DNA of 64,000 bases from Flavobacterium sp. (lineage in GTDB: Bacteria > Bacteroidota > Bacteroidia > Flavobacteriales > Flavobacteriaceae), in assembly GCF_017744675.1 (NCBI RefSeq), contig NZ_JAGIAV010000001.1, positions 1,176,151-1,240,150 of the forward strand, given 5' to 3'. Numbering within the stretch: the first letter of the stretch is position 1; the number at the start of each line of letters is the position of its first letter. The notes below the pieces were generated by a model. It ran no database searches and was not told the DNA's origin. It saw only the letters and a list, made by a program, of their open reading frames with translations. Made by a program: the position numbers and the translations under genes. Below are positions 27,260-36,012 of this stretch, one piece after another.

Positions 27260-28102
27260 TTAAAGATTGATTTGTGCGCCTTCCCAGCCGATAATGGCTG
27301 TTTTTCGGGTTTTTCCCCACATATAACCGCCAAATGTTCCCGAAGATTGAATAACACGATGACACGGAATTAAAAACGCAACAGGATTGCTGCCAATCGC
27401 TGTTCCAACTGCTCGAGATGCATTTGGTTTCTGGATTTGATTTGCAATAGAACCGTAAGTAGACAATTGTCCCATTGGGATTTTCAGCAAGGCTTCCCAA
27501 ACTTTCAGCTGGAAATCAGTTCCTTTTAAATGCAGTTTTATTTCAGATAATTTGCTCCAATCATTTTGGAAAATGAATAACGCATTTTGCTGTGATAAAT
27601 CTAGTTTTCTAGAAAATTGCGCATTCGGGAATTTATCTTTTAGGGCAATAAATCCAGTGATTTCATCTTCGGCAAAAGCCATAAAACATACGCCTTTTGA
27701 AGTAGATGCCACAACAATATTCCCAAACGGACTTTCCGCAAAACTGTAATTGATTTCAAGATTTTTTCCGCCGTTTTTATATTCGGCAGGCGTCATTCCT
27801 TCGATATTTACAAATAAATCATGAAGACGGCTTGTTCCTGAAAGACCAGTTTCAAAAGCAGTTTCAGAAATAGTGGCCTGATTTTCTTTGAGTAATTTTT
27901 TGGCATGTTCGATGCTGGTGTATTGCAGAAACTTCTTCGGACTCGTTCCTGCCCATTCACTAAAAAGCCTCTGAAAGTGAAACGGACTTAAATGTACTTT
28001 TTCTGCCACTTCATCCAGATTGGGCTGATCTTTAAAATTAGCTTTGATATAATCTATAGCTTCAGCGATACGATTATAATTGATGGTTTCTTGTATGTTC
28101 AT
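27260..28102 (-). CDS. AraC-type HTH / O6-methylguanine-DNA methyltransferase fusion (Ada without zinc domain)
   Basis: A 280-residue bifunctional protein. Residues 8-105 are an AraC-family double helix-turn-helix (IAEAIDYIKANF, LSPFHFQRLF, GLSGTSRLHDLF). Residues 118-280 are an Ogt/MGMT unit with acceptor Cys247 in IPCHRV, plus the DNA-binding helix SRAVGTAIGSNP. This equals E. coli Ada minus its N-terminal metal domain, which is encoded separately at 25930-26175. Start at 28102 avoids a 30-residue extension running into a repeat. It probably repairs O6-meG and regulates the island. Confidence 0.92.
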   Translation of the reverse strand: MNIQETINYNRIAEAIDYIKANFKDQPNLDEVAEKVHLSPFHFQRLFSEWAGTSPKKFLQYTSIEHAKKLLKENQATISETAFETGLSGTSRLHDLFVNIEGMTPAEYKNGGKNLEINYSFAESPFGNIVVASTSKGVCFMAFAEDEITGFIALKDKFPNAQFSRKLDLSQQNALFIFQNDWSKLSEIKLHLKGTDFQLKVWEALLKIPMGQLSTYGSIANQIQKPNASRAVGTAIGSNPVAFLIPCHRVIQSSGTFGGYMWGKTRKTAIIGWEGAQINL

Positions 28103-28178
28103 TTTCTTTCCATTTTTATAATACAAATATCGATTGGTTTTTAAAGGTATAAAATCTGAAACTTGCTTTGTTTTTTTC

Positions 28179-28297
28179 TGCCGCAAAGGCACAAAGGCGC
28201 AAAGTTTTATTTTATGGTCATCCTGAGCGAAGTTGAAAATTTCAAATATTAGTAAAATTAAAAAATTAAAGCTTTGTGTCTTAGTGACTTTGTGGCA
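28179..28297. repeat. Inverted repeat of the GCAAAGGCRCAAAGGCG family
   Basis: Arms of 26 nt at 28179-28204 and 28272-28297 are complementary at 21 positions. It fills the gap between the MGMT gene and the SMR gene. Related sequence occurs at 40934-40967 inside the start of the TonB receptor gene. A GTCATCCTGAGCGAAG motif lies in the loop. Confidence 0.7.
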
Positions 28298-28304
28298 TTA
28301 TTTC

Positions 28305-28637
28305 TTAATGCGCCGTAGTCTTAGAAAAAACATTAATCACAATAACGCCAATAATAATTAATGCCAAACCGATAATAGCGGGCAAATCTGGAATTTCTTT
28401 AAAGAAAATAGCGCCAACAATTGTAATTAAAACAATGCCGACTCCAGACCAAATGGCGTAGGCAAAGCCAACAGGAATGGTTCTAATGGCAAAACTCAAA
28501 CAATAAAACGCACCGCAATAGCCAATAACGGTAATAATGCTTGGCAATAATTTGGTAAATTCTTCAGACTTTTTTAGCGCTGAAGTAGCAATGATTTCGA
28601 AGATTATGGCAAGACCTAAAAACAGAAAATTTTTCAT
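28305..28637 (-). CDS. Small multidrug resistance (SMR/EmrE-family) transporter
   Basis: A 110-residue inner-membrane protein with four transmembrane helices. Family hallmarks: the first-helix Glu (FLGLAIIFEIIATSALKKSEEF), AFYCLSFAIRTIPVGFAYAIWSGVG in two parts, and IIGLALIIIGVIVINVFS. It is expected to work as a dimer exporting small cations in exchange for protons. EmrE-like versus SugE/Gdx-like selectivity is not settled; FAYAIWSGVG fits EmrE-like members. Confidence 0.93.
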   Translation of the reverse strand: MKNFLFLGLAIIFEIIATSALKKSEEFTKLLPSIITVIGYCGAFYCLSFAIRTIPVGFAYAIWSGVGIVLITIVGAIFFKEIPDLPAIIGLALIIIGVIVINVFSKTTAH

Positions 28638-28677
28638 AGTTCACTTTTTGCAAAGGTAAACTTTAAACCAAAAAGAA

Positions 28678-29757
28678 TTATTTAAGATTGTTTACTCGAG
28701 AAGAAACACTGATCAATTTATAGCCGTTTTCGGTTCTTAAAAACTCAAAATGATCTTGTCCGCGATCTGTTTTGTTTTTCGGGTTGATTACAATATCCAT
28801 TGTTGGATAAATCCAATCTTTCGATTCGTTGCAATTGTTGAAATAAATGTCGTATTCCTCCGATTCAAAAATAAATTGATTTAATCCGTCAGAAGAAATA
28901 AAGTAATCTGTCTTTGGATTTTTCAGTTCCTGAAGTTTTAGTTTTAAATAAGTATAATTTTGATTGATGAATTTCGTTTTTGGTGCATCGCTCCAGCCAT
29001 CCGGTTCTTTCCAATAAATGATTTTATCAAAAGAGTGTTTTTCTAAATTGGTTTTGGATAAATCTTTAAGCAAGCTATTTTGCAGCCAATGTTTAAATTC
29101 TTTATCAAAATTTAGGAATGAATAATACTCTCCGTCAACTCCAAGGAAACTGTCTCTTGTTGGATCTTGGCTAGGTGTTTTTGATTTTTCTAAAGAATAA
29201 AAATTCAAATCGTCATTTTGGGTGAAATTTTCAATCAGAATTTTATTGTTGATGTCGATTAAAAATTCTTTTCCGCCTTTCCAGAAAAAGTGCTCTCCAT
29301 CTTGTTGTTTTTCTGCGTCTTTTAAAACTGTAATCATTCCATTTCTTACTTTGGTTAAAGCGTTGTATTGTGCTGGAATTGCAATTTTTCCCCTGCTGTC
29401 AAAGATTCCCATTTTATCTGTTTTACGATCTGTAAATCTGATGAAACCTTCGTTTTCGCAGTCTGGGCCATTATCAAAAACATATAAGCTGTCTCGCCCT
29501 ACAATTTTTCCTTGTTTGGTTAAATAATAGCTTTTCCAATTGCCTTTTTCTTCTTCGGTGACAGCGATTATATTTTCGAATTTGCGCGCAATGGTATAAC
29601 CTGTAAACTTAGGTTCAATTTTAATTGTTCCATTTTTATCTTTAAATCCGATTAGAGTGGTGTCTTTATTGGGAAATGAAGTCCAAAGATCATTGCTTTG
29701 AGCAAATGTCAAACAGTTAAAAAGGAAGAATATATAAATAGTGAAAATCTTTTTCAT
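28678..29757 (-). CDS. Exported WG-repeat protein
   Basis: A 359-residue secreted protein with signal peptide about 1-19 (FNCLTFAQ-SND). At least two WG-type beta-repeats are visible (GFKDKNGTIKIEPKFTGY and GIFDSRGKIAIPAQYNAL), followed by an unassigned C-terminal half with several Trp and Tyr. WG repeats are common in Bacteroidetes exported proteins, but their role is unknown. The frame extends 18 residues upstream, but the hydrophobic start at 29757 gives a proper signal peptide. It starts 11 nt after the end of the Cys-rich gene, so they are probably co-transcribed. Confidence 0.72.
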   Translation of the reverse strand: MKKIFTIYIFFLFNCLTFAQSNDLWTSFPNKDTTLIGFKDKNGTIKIEPKFTGYTIARKFENIIAVTEEEKGNWKSYYLTKQGKIVGRDSLYVFDNGPDCENEGFIRFTDRKTDKMGIFDSRGKIAIPAQYNALTKVRNGMITVLKDAEKQQDGEHFFWKGGKEFLIDINNKILIENFTQNDDLNFYSLEKSKTPSQDPTRDSFLGVDGEYYSFLNFDKEFKHWLQNSLLKDLSKTNLEKHSFDKIIYWKEPDGWSDAPKTKFINQNYTYLKLKLQELKNPKTDYFISSDGLNQFIFESEEYDIYFNNCNESKDWIYPTMDIVINPKNKTDRGQDHFEFLRTENGYKLISVSSRVNNLK

Positions 29758-29767
29758 GAAAATGCAT

Positions 29768-30052
29768 TTATCGGAGATGAATTTCTGTTTCGTTATTTTT
29801 TGCTTCTTCAAAACAGTCAGAGCATAACATTTTAAAATCGGCTAGAGACTGAAAAGTTTCTGTCCATTCTTCGCCATTATCCAAAAGATATTGTTCACAT
29901 GAGCCGCACCAAGCAATTTGAGGAAGATCTTCTTCGGCTTCTGAATAAAAGAAACCAACCTGATTTTTTGAATCTATTGCCGTTGCGATATGGATACAGG
30001 CGAAAGACATTTCTTTTGAACCGTGTATGTCACAGGAAATTTTTTCGATCAT
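29768..30052 (-). CDS. Small Cys-rich, probably zinc-binding protein
   Basis: A 94-residue protein I cannot name. It has CDIHG near the N-terminus, an isolated Cys-x-His (ACIHIA), WCGSCEQYLL and CSDCFEEA. Three Cys pairs or Cys/His sets of this kind suggest one or two structural zinc sites. No signal peptide. Start at 30052 (MIEKISCDIHG) is preferred over the ATG ten codons upstream because it begins at the first conserved-looking block. Confidence 0.6.
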   Translation of the reverse strand: MIEKISCDIHGSKEMSFACIHIATAIDSKNQVGFFYSEAEEDLPQIAWCGSCEQYLLDNGEEWTETFQSLADFKMLCSDCFEEAKNNETEIHLR

Positions 30053-30145
30053 TTTTTGAATTTTAAAAGGCTTTAAGTTCAAATTTAAAGCTATAAACCA
30101 AAAAAACTGTAAATGTCTTGTTAAATTAAATTGTTTTTGCTCTAC

Positions 30146-30270
30146 GTGAGCGTGAGGGATAGGAAGAAGCTACCGAAGTAGCCTGGATAGCCCGACAGCA
30201 TCTCGATAAGAGGGCGAATAAACGCAAAGTATTTTTGCCCTCTTATCGAGATGGTGGCACGCCCAAATGA
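30146..30270. repeat. Composite intergenic repeat with a perfect 16-bp inverted repeat
   Basis: Sequence of the type GAGCGTGAGGGATAG...GGATAGCCCGAC...CGCCCAAATGAT, recognisable as a dispersed Flavobacterium intergenic repeat. It encloses arms 30200-30215 and 30237-30252, which are perfect 16-bp complements (ATCTCGATAAGAGGGC). It lies upstream of the Cys-rich gene and downstream of the patatin gene's end. Confidence 0.7.
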
Positions 30271-30278
30271 TTTTTTTT

Positions 30279-30344
30279 GTTTCAAGTTTCAGGTTTAATT
30301 TGTTTAACAACTATGAGTTAAACTTGAAACCTGAAACCTGAAAC
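30279..30344. repeat. TTTCAAGTTTCAGGTTT inverted repeat
   Basis: Left arm 30279-30296 pairs with 30320-30337, and the right arm contains one further CCTGAAAC unit (to 30344). Members of the same family occur at 57108-57131 and 57612-57678. It may act as the terminator of the patatin gene, whose stop is at 30352. Confidence 0.65.
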
Positions 30345-30351
30345 TATATAT

Positions 30352-32670
30352 TTAAGGATTAAGTGATAATCCGACGCTAAAAAAGAGCCTTACTTTGTCG
30401 ATGTTGTTTATCCATGAAGCATCAAAATGAATTGGTCCTAAAATAGATTCATAAGAAACTGCAGCTCCGCCTGATATTACTAGGCTTGATTCGATGTTTT
30501 CATCCCAATTTCCTTTTGGATTAAATGCATGATCGATATAATTATTAAAAGTGCCGAAGCCAACAGTTGCAATATTAAAATGGGGCGTTATATAAATTTT
30601 TCCGATAAGATTTACTTGAGATCCAAGTTTTAGTCCCATGTATTGTGTAACATTCAGTTCGTCTTCGTGCAGGCCGGCAAATGAAAAGCGATTACTGCCG
30701 GAGCTTGGAATTATTCCGCCCAAGAAATACTTTGAGGCATAACCAAATTCTGAAAATGAAATTTGATCTTCTTTAAGTTTATCCTGGAAAATAAAATAAG
30801 AATCGAACCCAACGATTCCTGTGATTTTCTTTTTTATAGTTAATCTTTTTTCAAAAGTAAAACCAAATTTAGTGTAATTATTTGTTGAGCCAGAAATATG
30901 TGTTAAAGCTGGATCGGAGAAAGTAGCGTTCATATCGGCAAGGAATGATCGTGCTAGATTTGATTTTATAATTGTTCCGTTTGTTGCAAAATATACTTTA
31001 TCCATATTATTATAAGAATAATGCATATTGAACTCGATGTTGTTGAAATTGTAATCGTTTATGGAAATAGAGTTAGGATTGTATTCTCGATCATACTTTG
31101 GTTTTATATTAGTGAAATGATAGTTTAGACCAAAACCGAAATAGCTTCTGAGAGAGTTTAAATTTCTGTTGATTTCATTGTTGAATTCAAAAGCATTATA
31201 AAGCATGTTGTCTGATGCGTTTCCGTTGATATAAAGTTCTTGCCTTAAAAAGGCGCCATAAGCTTCAGTCATCCACCACCATTCTCTATGTCCGCCAAAA
31301 TTCTTCTGATAATTGATTCTGGCTTTGGGCTGTTCTGCAATATCGGCAGTAATGAGAAGGCGAGAAGCATCTGCCAGCACGTTTCTTCCGGTGTAATTAA
31401 AAATAATTCCAACTCCTCTATAGGTATCGTAATGGACTGAGGTATTCAGCTGATTTTTTGCTCGTTCAAGTCCAAATAAAGTAATTCCGAGTTTGTCTCC
31501 GTCTTTTATGAAATAACTGTATGTGATTTCTTCAAAAAGATTGGTGCCCATTGCTCTGTTAACTCCCGCTATTAAGTCTTTTGTAGTGTATTTTACATGA
31601 GTTTTAAGGTTTGCTCTTCCAATTACTAAAGGAAGGTTTTCTGGACTTATTTTTTTGTAGACGATAGTGTCAAGAACAAATTCTTTAAGCATATCGGGCA
31701 ATTTATGGCTTCGCTGCGGAAATCTTTTTAGTTTTTCGGACAGCGCAATTAAAGCAGGAAGATTTTGGTTTGTTGCTATTTTTCCGTCTTTGTAGATTTC
31801 GTCGCTATCGGCAAAATCGGCTGTTGAGAAACGCAAGTTGGGTAAATGATCTACTAATATGGTGCATAAATCACGATTTGCGGGGTTCTTAATATTACTC
31901 GGAAACATGCTGGTTTGCATTAATACGGTCATAATATTATTTAGTTTATCTACAGGCTCCATTCCGCCACCCACGTCACTGCCTATAATAATGTCGGCGC
32001 CCATTTGTTTGGCAACATCAGTTGGGAAATTATTTAGCACTCCGCCATCTACCAATACTGATTTTTCGTAAGGCATTGGTTTAAAAATAGCGGGCAAAGA
32101 CATACTGGCTCTCATGGCATAAGCCAAACTTCCTTTGCTTAAAATAACCTCTTTTCCTTCAGCCAGATCGGTGGCCATTGCTCTAAAAGGTATCGACAGA
32201 CTGTCAAAGTCTTTCACATTGTAAACAGGGAAGGTTAATTCAGATAGATATTCTCTCAGATTTTGATCATTTAAAAGAGAACCAATGCTATTAAGTTTTC
32301 CATCTTTAATTCCTATTCCGACAAGATATCTTTGAAATTCTCTTTTTTCTTCGGCACTTACGGCACGAAGCGATTGGCCTCCGCCAAGGAGTTTGTTCCA
32401 ATTTATATTTTTGGTCATTTTTTCAATACTATCTCCAGAATAGCCCATGGCATACAAACCGCCAATGATACTCCCCATACTATTTCCAACGATAAGATCT
32501 GGTACAATATGTAAAGAATCAAGTTTCTGCAAAAGCGGAATATGTGCAATTCCTTTTGCTCCACCGCCGCTTAAGACTAATACGACTTTAGGTTTTTTTT
32601 CCTGAGAAAAAATAATTTGCGGGAGACTTAGTAAAAATAAGAAGACGATTAAATAAGTTGATTTTTTCAA
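30352..32670 (-). CDS. Patatin-like phospholipase with C-terminal outer-membrane barrel (type Vd-like)
   Basis: A 772-residue exported protein with signal peptide about 1-22 (IIFSQ-EKK). The patatin domain (28-310) has SGGGAKG, nucleophile Ser64 in GNSMG and Asp208 in VDGG, a complete Ser-Asp dyad. Residues about 335-405 look like a POTRA-type module, and the remainder is a BamA/Omp85-like beta-barrel ending in VGLSLNP. This is the layout of PlpD-type autotransporters and their Bacteroidetes relatives. Likely a surface or periplasmic lipid hydrolase. Downstream of ahcY but separated by a terminator. Confidence 0.88.
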   Translation of the reverse strand: MKKSTYLIVFLFLLSLPQIIFSQEKKPKVVLVLSGGGAKGIAHIPLLQKLDSLHIVPDLIVGNSMGSIIGGLYAMGYSGDSIEKMTKNINWNKLLGGGQSLRAVSAEEKREFQRYLVGIGIKDGKLNSIGSLLNDQNLREYLSELTFPVYNVKDFDSLSIPFRAMATDLAEGKEVILSKGSLAYAMRASMSLPAIFKPMPYEKSVLVDGGVLNNFPTDVAKQMGADIIIGSDVGGGMEPVDKLNNIMTVLMQTSMFPSNIKNPANRDLCTILVDHLPNLRFSTADFADSDEIYKDGKIATNQNLPALIALSEKLKRFPQRSHKLPDMLKEFVLDTIVYKKISPENLPLVIGRANLKTHVKYTTKDLIAGVNRAMGTNLFEEITYSYFIKDGDKLGITLFGLERAKNQLNTSVHYDTYRGVGIIFNYTGRNVLADASRLLITADIAEQPKARINYQKNFGGHREWWWMTEAYGAFLRQELYINGNASDNMLYNAFEFNNEINRNLNSLRSYFGFGLNYHFTNIKPKYDREYNPNSISINDYNFNNIEFNMHYSYNNMDKVYFATNGTIIKSNLARSFLADMNATFSDPALTHISGSTNNYTKFGFTFEKRLTIKKKITGIVGFDSYFIFQDKLKEDQISFSEFGYASKYFLGGIIPSSGSNRFSFAGLHEDELNVTQYMGLKLGSQVNLIGKIYITPHFNIATVGFGTFNNYIDHAFNPKGNWDENIESSLVISGGAAVSYESILGPIHFDASWINNIDKVRLFFSVGLSLNP

Positions 32671-32790
32671 GTTTCTACTGTTTAAGTATTTGATAAATAG
32701 ATTCTTATTTTAATACTTAAAAGTAAATAGATATTTGTAAACGTGCAATTTTTTGTCAGAAATGTTTTTTAGAAAAGACTTGAAAAAAAC

Positions 32791-32824
32791 AAAACCCGAC
32801 AGGTTTTAAAAACTTGTCGGGTTT
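32791..32824 (-). terminator. Terminator of ahcY
   Basis: AAACCCGACAGGTTTT pairs with AAAACTTGTCGGGTTT, with one G-U pair. On the - strand it is followed by TTTTGTTTTTTTC. It lies 59 nt after the ahcY stop. Confidence 0.85.
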
Positions 32825-32882
32825 GATATATGATTTGAAGAAATCTAAAGTCTAAAATCAGAAATCTTAAATCTAAAATAGA

Positions 32883-34199
32883 TTAGTATCTGTAGTATTC
32901 TGGTTTAAAAGGTCCTTGAACTTCAACACCAATATAAGCTGCTTGATCTTCACGTAAAGTTTCCAATTCAACGCCTAATTTAGCTAAGTGTAAAGCAGCA
33001 ACTTTTTCATCTAAATGTTTTGGTAACATGTAAACTTCGTTTTTGTAAGCTGCACTGTTTTTCCATAATTCGATTTGAGCTAAAGTTTGGTTTGTAAATG
33101 AGTTACTCATTACAAAACTTGGATGACCTGTAGCACAACCTAAGTTTACTAAACGACCTTCAGCTAAGATGATGATGTCTTTTCCTGCGATAGTATATTT
33201 ATCAACCTGAGGTTTGATTTCGATTTTAGAAGCACCGTGGTTTTTGTTTAACCAAGCCATGTCGATTTCGTTATCAAAGTGTCCGATGTTACAAACAACA
33301 GTTTTGTCTTTCATTTTCTCAAAATGACTTCCAACAACGATATCTTTATTTCCTGTAGTTGTAATGATGATATCAGCATTAGCAATTACAGTATCTAATT
33401 TTTTAACTTCGTAACCGTCCATTGCAGCTTGTAAAGCACAAATTGGGTCGATTTCTGTAACTGTTACAATAGAACCAGCACCTCTAAAAGAAGCTGCAGT
33501 TCCTTTTCCTACGTCTCCGTATCCGCAAACAATCACTCTTTTTCCAGCTAACATTAAGTCAGTTGCACGACGAATAGCGTCTACTGCAGATTCTTTACAT
33601 CCGTATTTGTTATCAAATTTAGATTTAGTAACAGAATCGTTAATATTGATTGCAGGCATTGGAAGAGTTCCCGCTTTTACTCTTTCGTAAAGTCTGTGAA
33701 CACCAGTTGTAGTTTCTTCAGAAAGACCTTTAATTCCAGGAACCAATTCTGGGTAACGATCAATAACCATGTTAGTTAAATCTCCACCGTCATCAAGGAT
33801 CATGTTCAATGGTTTTCTATCTTCACCAAAGAATAAAGTTTGCTCAATACACCAGTCAAATTCTTCTTCGTTTAAGCCTTTCCAAGCATAAACAGAGATT
33901 CCAGCAGCAGCAATTGCAGCAGCAGCCTGATCTTGAGTAGAGAAAATGTTACAAGAAGACCAAGTAACTTCTGCACCAAGAGCAATTAAAGTTTCGATCA
34001 AAACAGCAGTTTGAATCGTCATGTGTAAACATCCAGCAATACGAGCACCTTTTAATGGTTGTTCGTCTTTATATTCAGCGCGAAGTGCCATTAAACCTGG
34101 CATTTCAGCTTCAGCTAATTCAATTTCTTTTCTTCCCCAAGCCGCTAGAGAGATGTCTTTTACTTTATAAGCCACATAAGGCGTAGTTGTAGTACTCAT
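32883..34199 (-). CDS. ahcY: S-adenosylhomocysteine hydrolase
   Basis: A 438-residue cytosolic NAD-dependent enzyme that splits S-adenosylhomocysteine to homocysteine and adenosine in the methyl cycle. Recognised by [24 protein letters not shown] in two parts, [20 protein letters not shown] (substrate domain), the Rossmann loop [14 protein letters not shown], the [10 protein letters not shown] segment, and the C-terminal KPEYYRY with the cofactor-binding Lys/Tyr. Length matches the bacterial form with the extra insert. Monocistronic, with its own promoter and terminator. Confidence 0.98.
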   Translation of the reverse strand: MSTTTTPYVAYKVKDISLAAWGRKEIELAEAEMPGLMALRAEYKDEQPLKGARIAGCLHMTIQTAVLIETLIALGAEVTWSSCNIFSTQDQAAAAIAAAGISVYAWKGLNEEEFDWCIEQTLFFGEDRKPLNMILDDGGDLTNMVIDRYPELVPGIKGLSEETTTGVHRLYERVKAGTLPMPAININDSVTKSKFDNKYGCKESAVDAIRRATDLMLAGKRVIVCGYGDVGKGTAASFRGAGSIVTVTEIDPICALQAAMDGYEVKKLDTVIANADIIITTTGNKDIVVGSHFEKMKDKTVVCNIGHFDNEIDMAWLNKNHGASKIEIKPQVDKYTIAGKDIIILAEGRLVNLGCATGHPSFVMSNSFTNQTLAQIELWKNSAAYKNEVYMLPKHLDEKVAALHLAKLGVELETLREDQAAYIGVEVQGPFKPEYYRY

Positions 34200-34231
34200 T
34201 TATAGTATATTTGTATATTGTAAAATTTTTG

Positions 34232-34239
34232 CAAATTTA
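34232..34239 (-). promoter_or_regulatory. -7 promoter box of ahcY
   Basis: TAAATTTG on the - strand matches TAnnTTTG. The predicted start would leave a leader of about 25-30 nt before the ahcY ATG. No clear -33 TTTG. Confidence 0.5.
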
Positions 34240-34509
34240 CGTAATAGGTTTTTAATTTTACTAATTTCTGTAAGATTTGTGAAATCTTTAATTTCTTAAT
34301 CTATAGAAAGTTAGTTTAGAAATTGTTTTTAGACCATATAAGTGATATAAGTTCATTTAAAATGGTTTATTAACTATTCGCTTTTATAAAGAATTACTTA
34401 AATTTACTTAGCTTGTTTTTTAGCCAAGAGTTATATTATCTTATATGGTTTAAAATTCAAACGAAAATAATTTACAATTCACCATTCATAAATTTACAAT
34501 TAAAAAGAA
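34240..34509. other. Divergent intergenic region between ahcY and the phosphopantetheinyl transferase gene
   Basis: AT-rich, no open frame worth naming and no strong hairpin. It must hold the promoter of the + strand gene, but I see no full TTTG/TAnnTTTG pair. Confidence 0.4.
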
Positions 34510-35160
34510 ATGCCTTTATTTCAGACCATACAATTTGACGAAAACACTAAAATTTTAATTTGGGAAATCACAGAATCCCTAGAAGAATTGTTGAGTAAAG
34601 TTGTATTGAAAGAAAAAACTCAAATGAGATTGGATGGAATGAAGTCTCAAATGCATCAGCGGGCTTTTCTAAGTGTTCGCATGCTGATTCAGGAAATGGG
34701 ATTTACTGATAAAGATCTGCATTATGACGAATTTGGAAAACCATATTTTAATTGTCATAATCATATTTCAATTACGCATTCGTACCATTTTGCAGCGATT
34801 ATTATAAGCCATGAAAAAGTGGGAATTGATATGGAATTGCAGCGTGAAAAAATCCAAAGGATCGCAGATAAATTTACAGATTATGAATGTGATTATTTAG
34901 ATCCATCATCTACAGAAGCATACATTAAAAAACTTACCGTAATCTGGGGAGCCAAAGAAGCGATCTTTAAAATCAGAAATGAAAAAGGCATTAGTTTTAA
35001 AGATCACATCAACGTAGATGATTTTTCTTTAAACGAAAGCCAAACGATATCAAGCCTTCATTTTGACAATCTTAGAAAAGATTTTGATGTGCATTATCAG
35101 GAAGTTAAATCAGATAATTTTGAAGGAACGTTTACTTTGGTTTATGCTTTTGAGAAATAA
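34510..35160 (+). CDS. 4'-phosphopantetheinyl transferase superfamily protein
   Basis: A 216-residue Sfp/AcpT-type enzyme that moves phosphopantetheine from CoA to a carrier-protein serine. Key motifs: SITHSYHFAAIIIS, the Mg-binding GIDMELQREKI (Asp-x-Glu), and WGAKEAIFK with the second conserved Glu and Lys. No polyketide or peptide synthetase lies nearby, so it may serve a fatty-acid or aryl-polyene/flexirubin carrier elsewhere; that is inference. Confidence 0.88.
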   Translation: MPLFQTIQFDENTKILIWEITESLEELLSKVVLKEKTQMRLDGMKSQMHQRAFLSVRMLIQEMGFTDKDLHYDEFGKPYFNCHNHISITHSYHFAAIIISHEKVGIDMELQREKIQRIADKFTDYECDYLDPSSTEAYIKKLTVIWGAKEAIFKIRNEKGISFKDHINVDDFSLNESQTISSLHFDNLRKDFDVHYQEVKSDNFEGTFTLVYAFEK

Positions 35161-35173
35161 ACACAAAGCGTAG

Positions 35174-35244
35174 TCATTACGAGGAACGAAGCAATTTCAC
35201 TAGAATTGATTTAGTAAGTGTGATTGCTTCGTTCTTCGTAATGA
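35174..35244. repeat. Inverted repeat between convergent genes
   Basis: Arms 35174-35200 and 35219-35244 are near-complementary (TCATTACGAGGAACGAAGCAAT against ATTGCTTCGTTCTTCGTAATGA). It fits a known type of dispersed Flavobacterium palindrome and lies in the 87-nt gap between two convergent stops, so it may double as a bidirectional terminator. Confidence 0.75.
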
Positions 35245-35247
35245 TAT

Positions 35248-35646
35248 TTAAACTTCACTTTCCTTATTTCTATGCTGAAACATACTCATATATAAAAAAG
35301 TGCTCATTTTTCTTGCACGTCTTTTTAATGTGTCGGCATTTTCACCTTCAAAATGTTCGTCTATGGTTTGAAACCAATGATTGAGCCAAATTCCGAATTC
35401 ATTCGCTGTGATTTTTTCGTCAAAATGAGCATCAACTTCATTGTGTACAGCATGAGGATTTCCTTTGTACTTGCGAACGCCGAATAGGTTCGTTTCCCAA
35501 AAATCAGCCAGTTTTTCGAGATGAGCATCCCAATCAGAAATCATTTCATTAAAATAAAAGCCGATTTCTTCGTCGGCTCTTATTTTAGCATAAAACTGAT
35601 GAACCAAAAAGGAAACATCAGCTCTATTTTCTATTTGTTTTTTCAT
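35248..35646 (-). CDS. Group III truncated haemoglobin
   Basis: A 132-residue globin of the 2-on-2 fold, group III type: VHQFYAKIRADEEIGFYF (A-B region), LADFWETNLFG, YKGNPHAVH, and HFDEKITANEFGIWLNHWFQTIDEHF, whose conserved His and Trp lie in the haem pocket. Such globins are linked with NO or oxygen chemistry under low oxygen. It overlaps the upstream membrane-protein gene by 4 nt (ATGA), so they are translated together, and the pair has a Crp/Fnr-type site upstream. Confidence 0.9.
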   Translation of the reverse strand: MKKQIENRADVSFLVHQFYAKIRADEEIGFYFNEMISDWDAHLEKLADFWETNLFGVRKYKGNPHAVHNEVDAHFDEKITANEFGIWLNHWFQTIDEHFEGENADTLKRRARKMSTFLYMSMFQHRNKESEV

Positions 35647-35930
35647 AGAATCAAACTGTTTAACAGTATAAAGAACAAACTTAAAGATGCACTTAGCATA
35701 ATTAGGTTGAAAACTACTTTATGTTTCATTTGTGCCAATATAGAAGTGTTTGCAAAAACACAAGCTAATACAATAATTCCTAGCTGAATCATTTGCGGAA
35801 TTGAAGTTCCGTTGGCCAAAACATACATAGCTGCAGCGCCTCCTAAACAGCTTTGTCCAATTACTGCCATTGCAGCAGAACCCATATAATTTCTATTGAA
35901 AATGTCGAATGTTGTTTGATATAGTGTCAT
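35643..35930 (-). CDS. Small integral membrane protein of a globin operon
   Basis: A 95-residue protein with three predicted membrane spans (about 17-40, 45-64, 70-93) and Gly/Ala-rich first helix (GSAAMAVIGQSCLGGAAAM). I do not recognise a named family. Its coupled translation with the truncated haemoglobin and the shared Crp/Fnr-like operator suggest a role in respiration or nitrosative stress; inferred from context only. Confidence 0.7.
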   Translation of the reverse strand: MTLYQTTFDIFNRNYMGSAAMAVIGQSCLGGAAAMYVLANGTSIPQMIQLGIIVLACVFANTSILAQMKHKVVFNLIMLSASLSLFFILLNSLIL

Positions 35931-35952
35931 GATATTCAGTTTTTTATATCAA

Positions 35953-36002
35953 CAAAATTACAACTACAATAGTGCTGCGTTTTATGACTTTAATCATAAA
36001 AC
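35953..36002 (-). promoter_or_regulatory. Promoter and Crp/Fnr-type operator of the membrane protein-globin operon
   Basis: -7 box TAATTTTG (35953-35960, - strand) fits TAnnTTTG. A perfect 9-bp inverted repeat, GTTTTATGA-N6-TCATAAAAC (35979-36002), has the TGA-N6-TCA geometry of Crp/Fnr sites. Its centre lies about 43 nt upstream of the predicted start, the usual class II activator place, and there is no -33 TTTG. The Crp/Fnr gene lies directly upstream. Confidence 0.65.
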
Positions 36003-36012
36003 AGGAATTTTT

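Noticed and set aside
27097..27357. N-terminal extension of the 2OG-oxygenase frame
   Set aside because: It reads through a palindromic element and the end of the MGMT gene; the family start is at 27096.
27195..27500. Frame of 101 codons on the - strand
   Set aside because: It is another reading frame of the MGMT gene and the repeat behind it.
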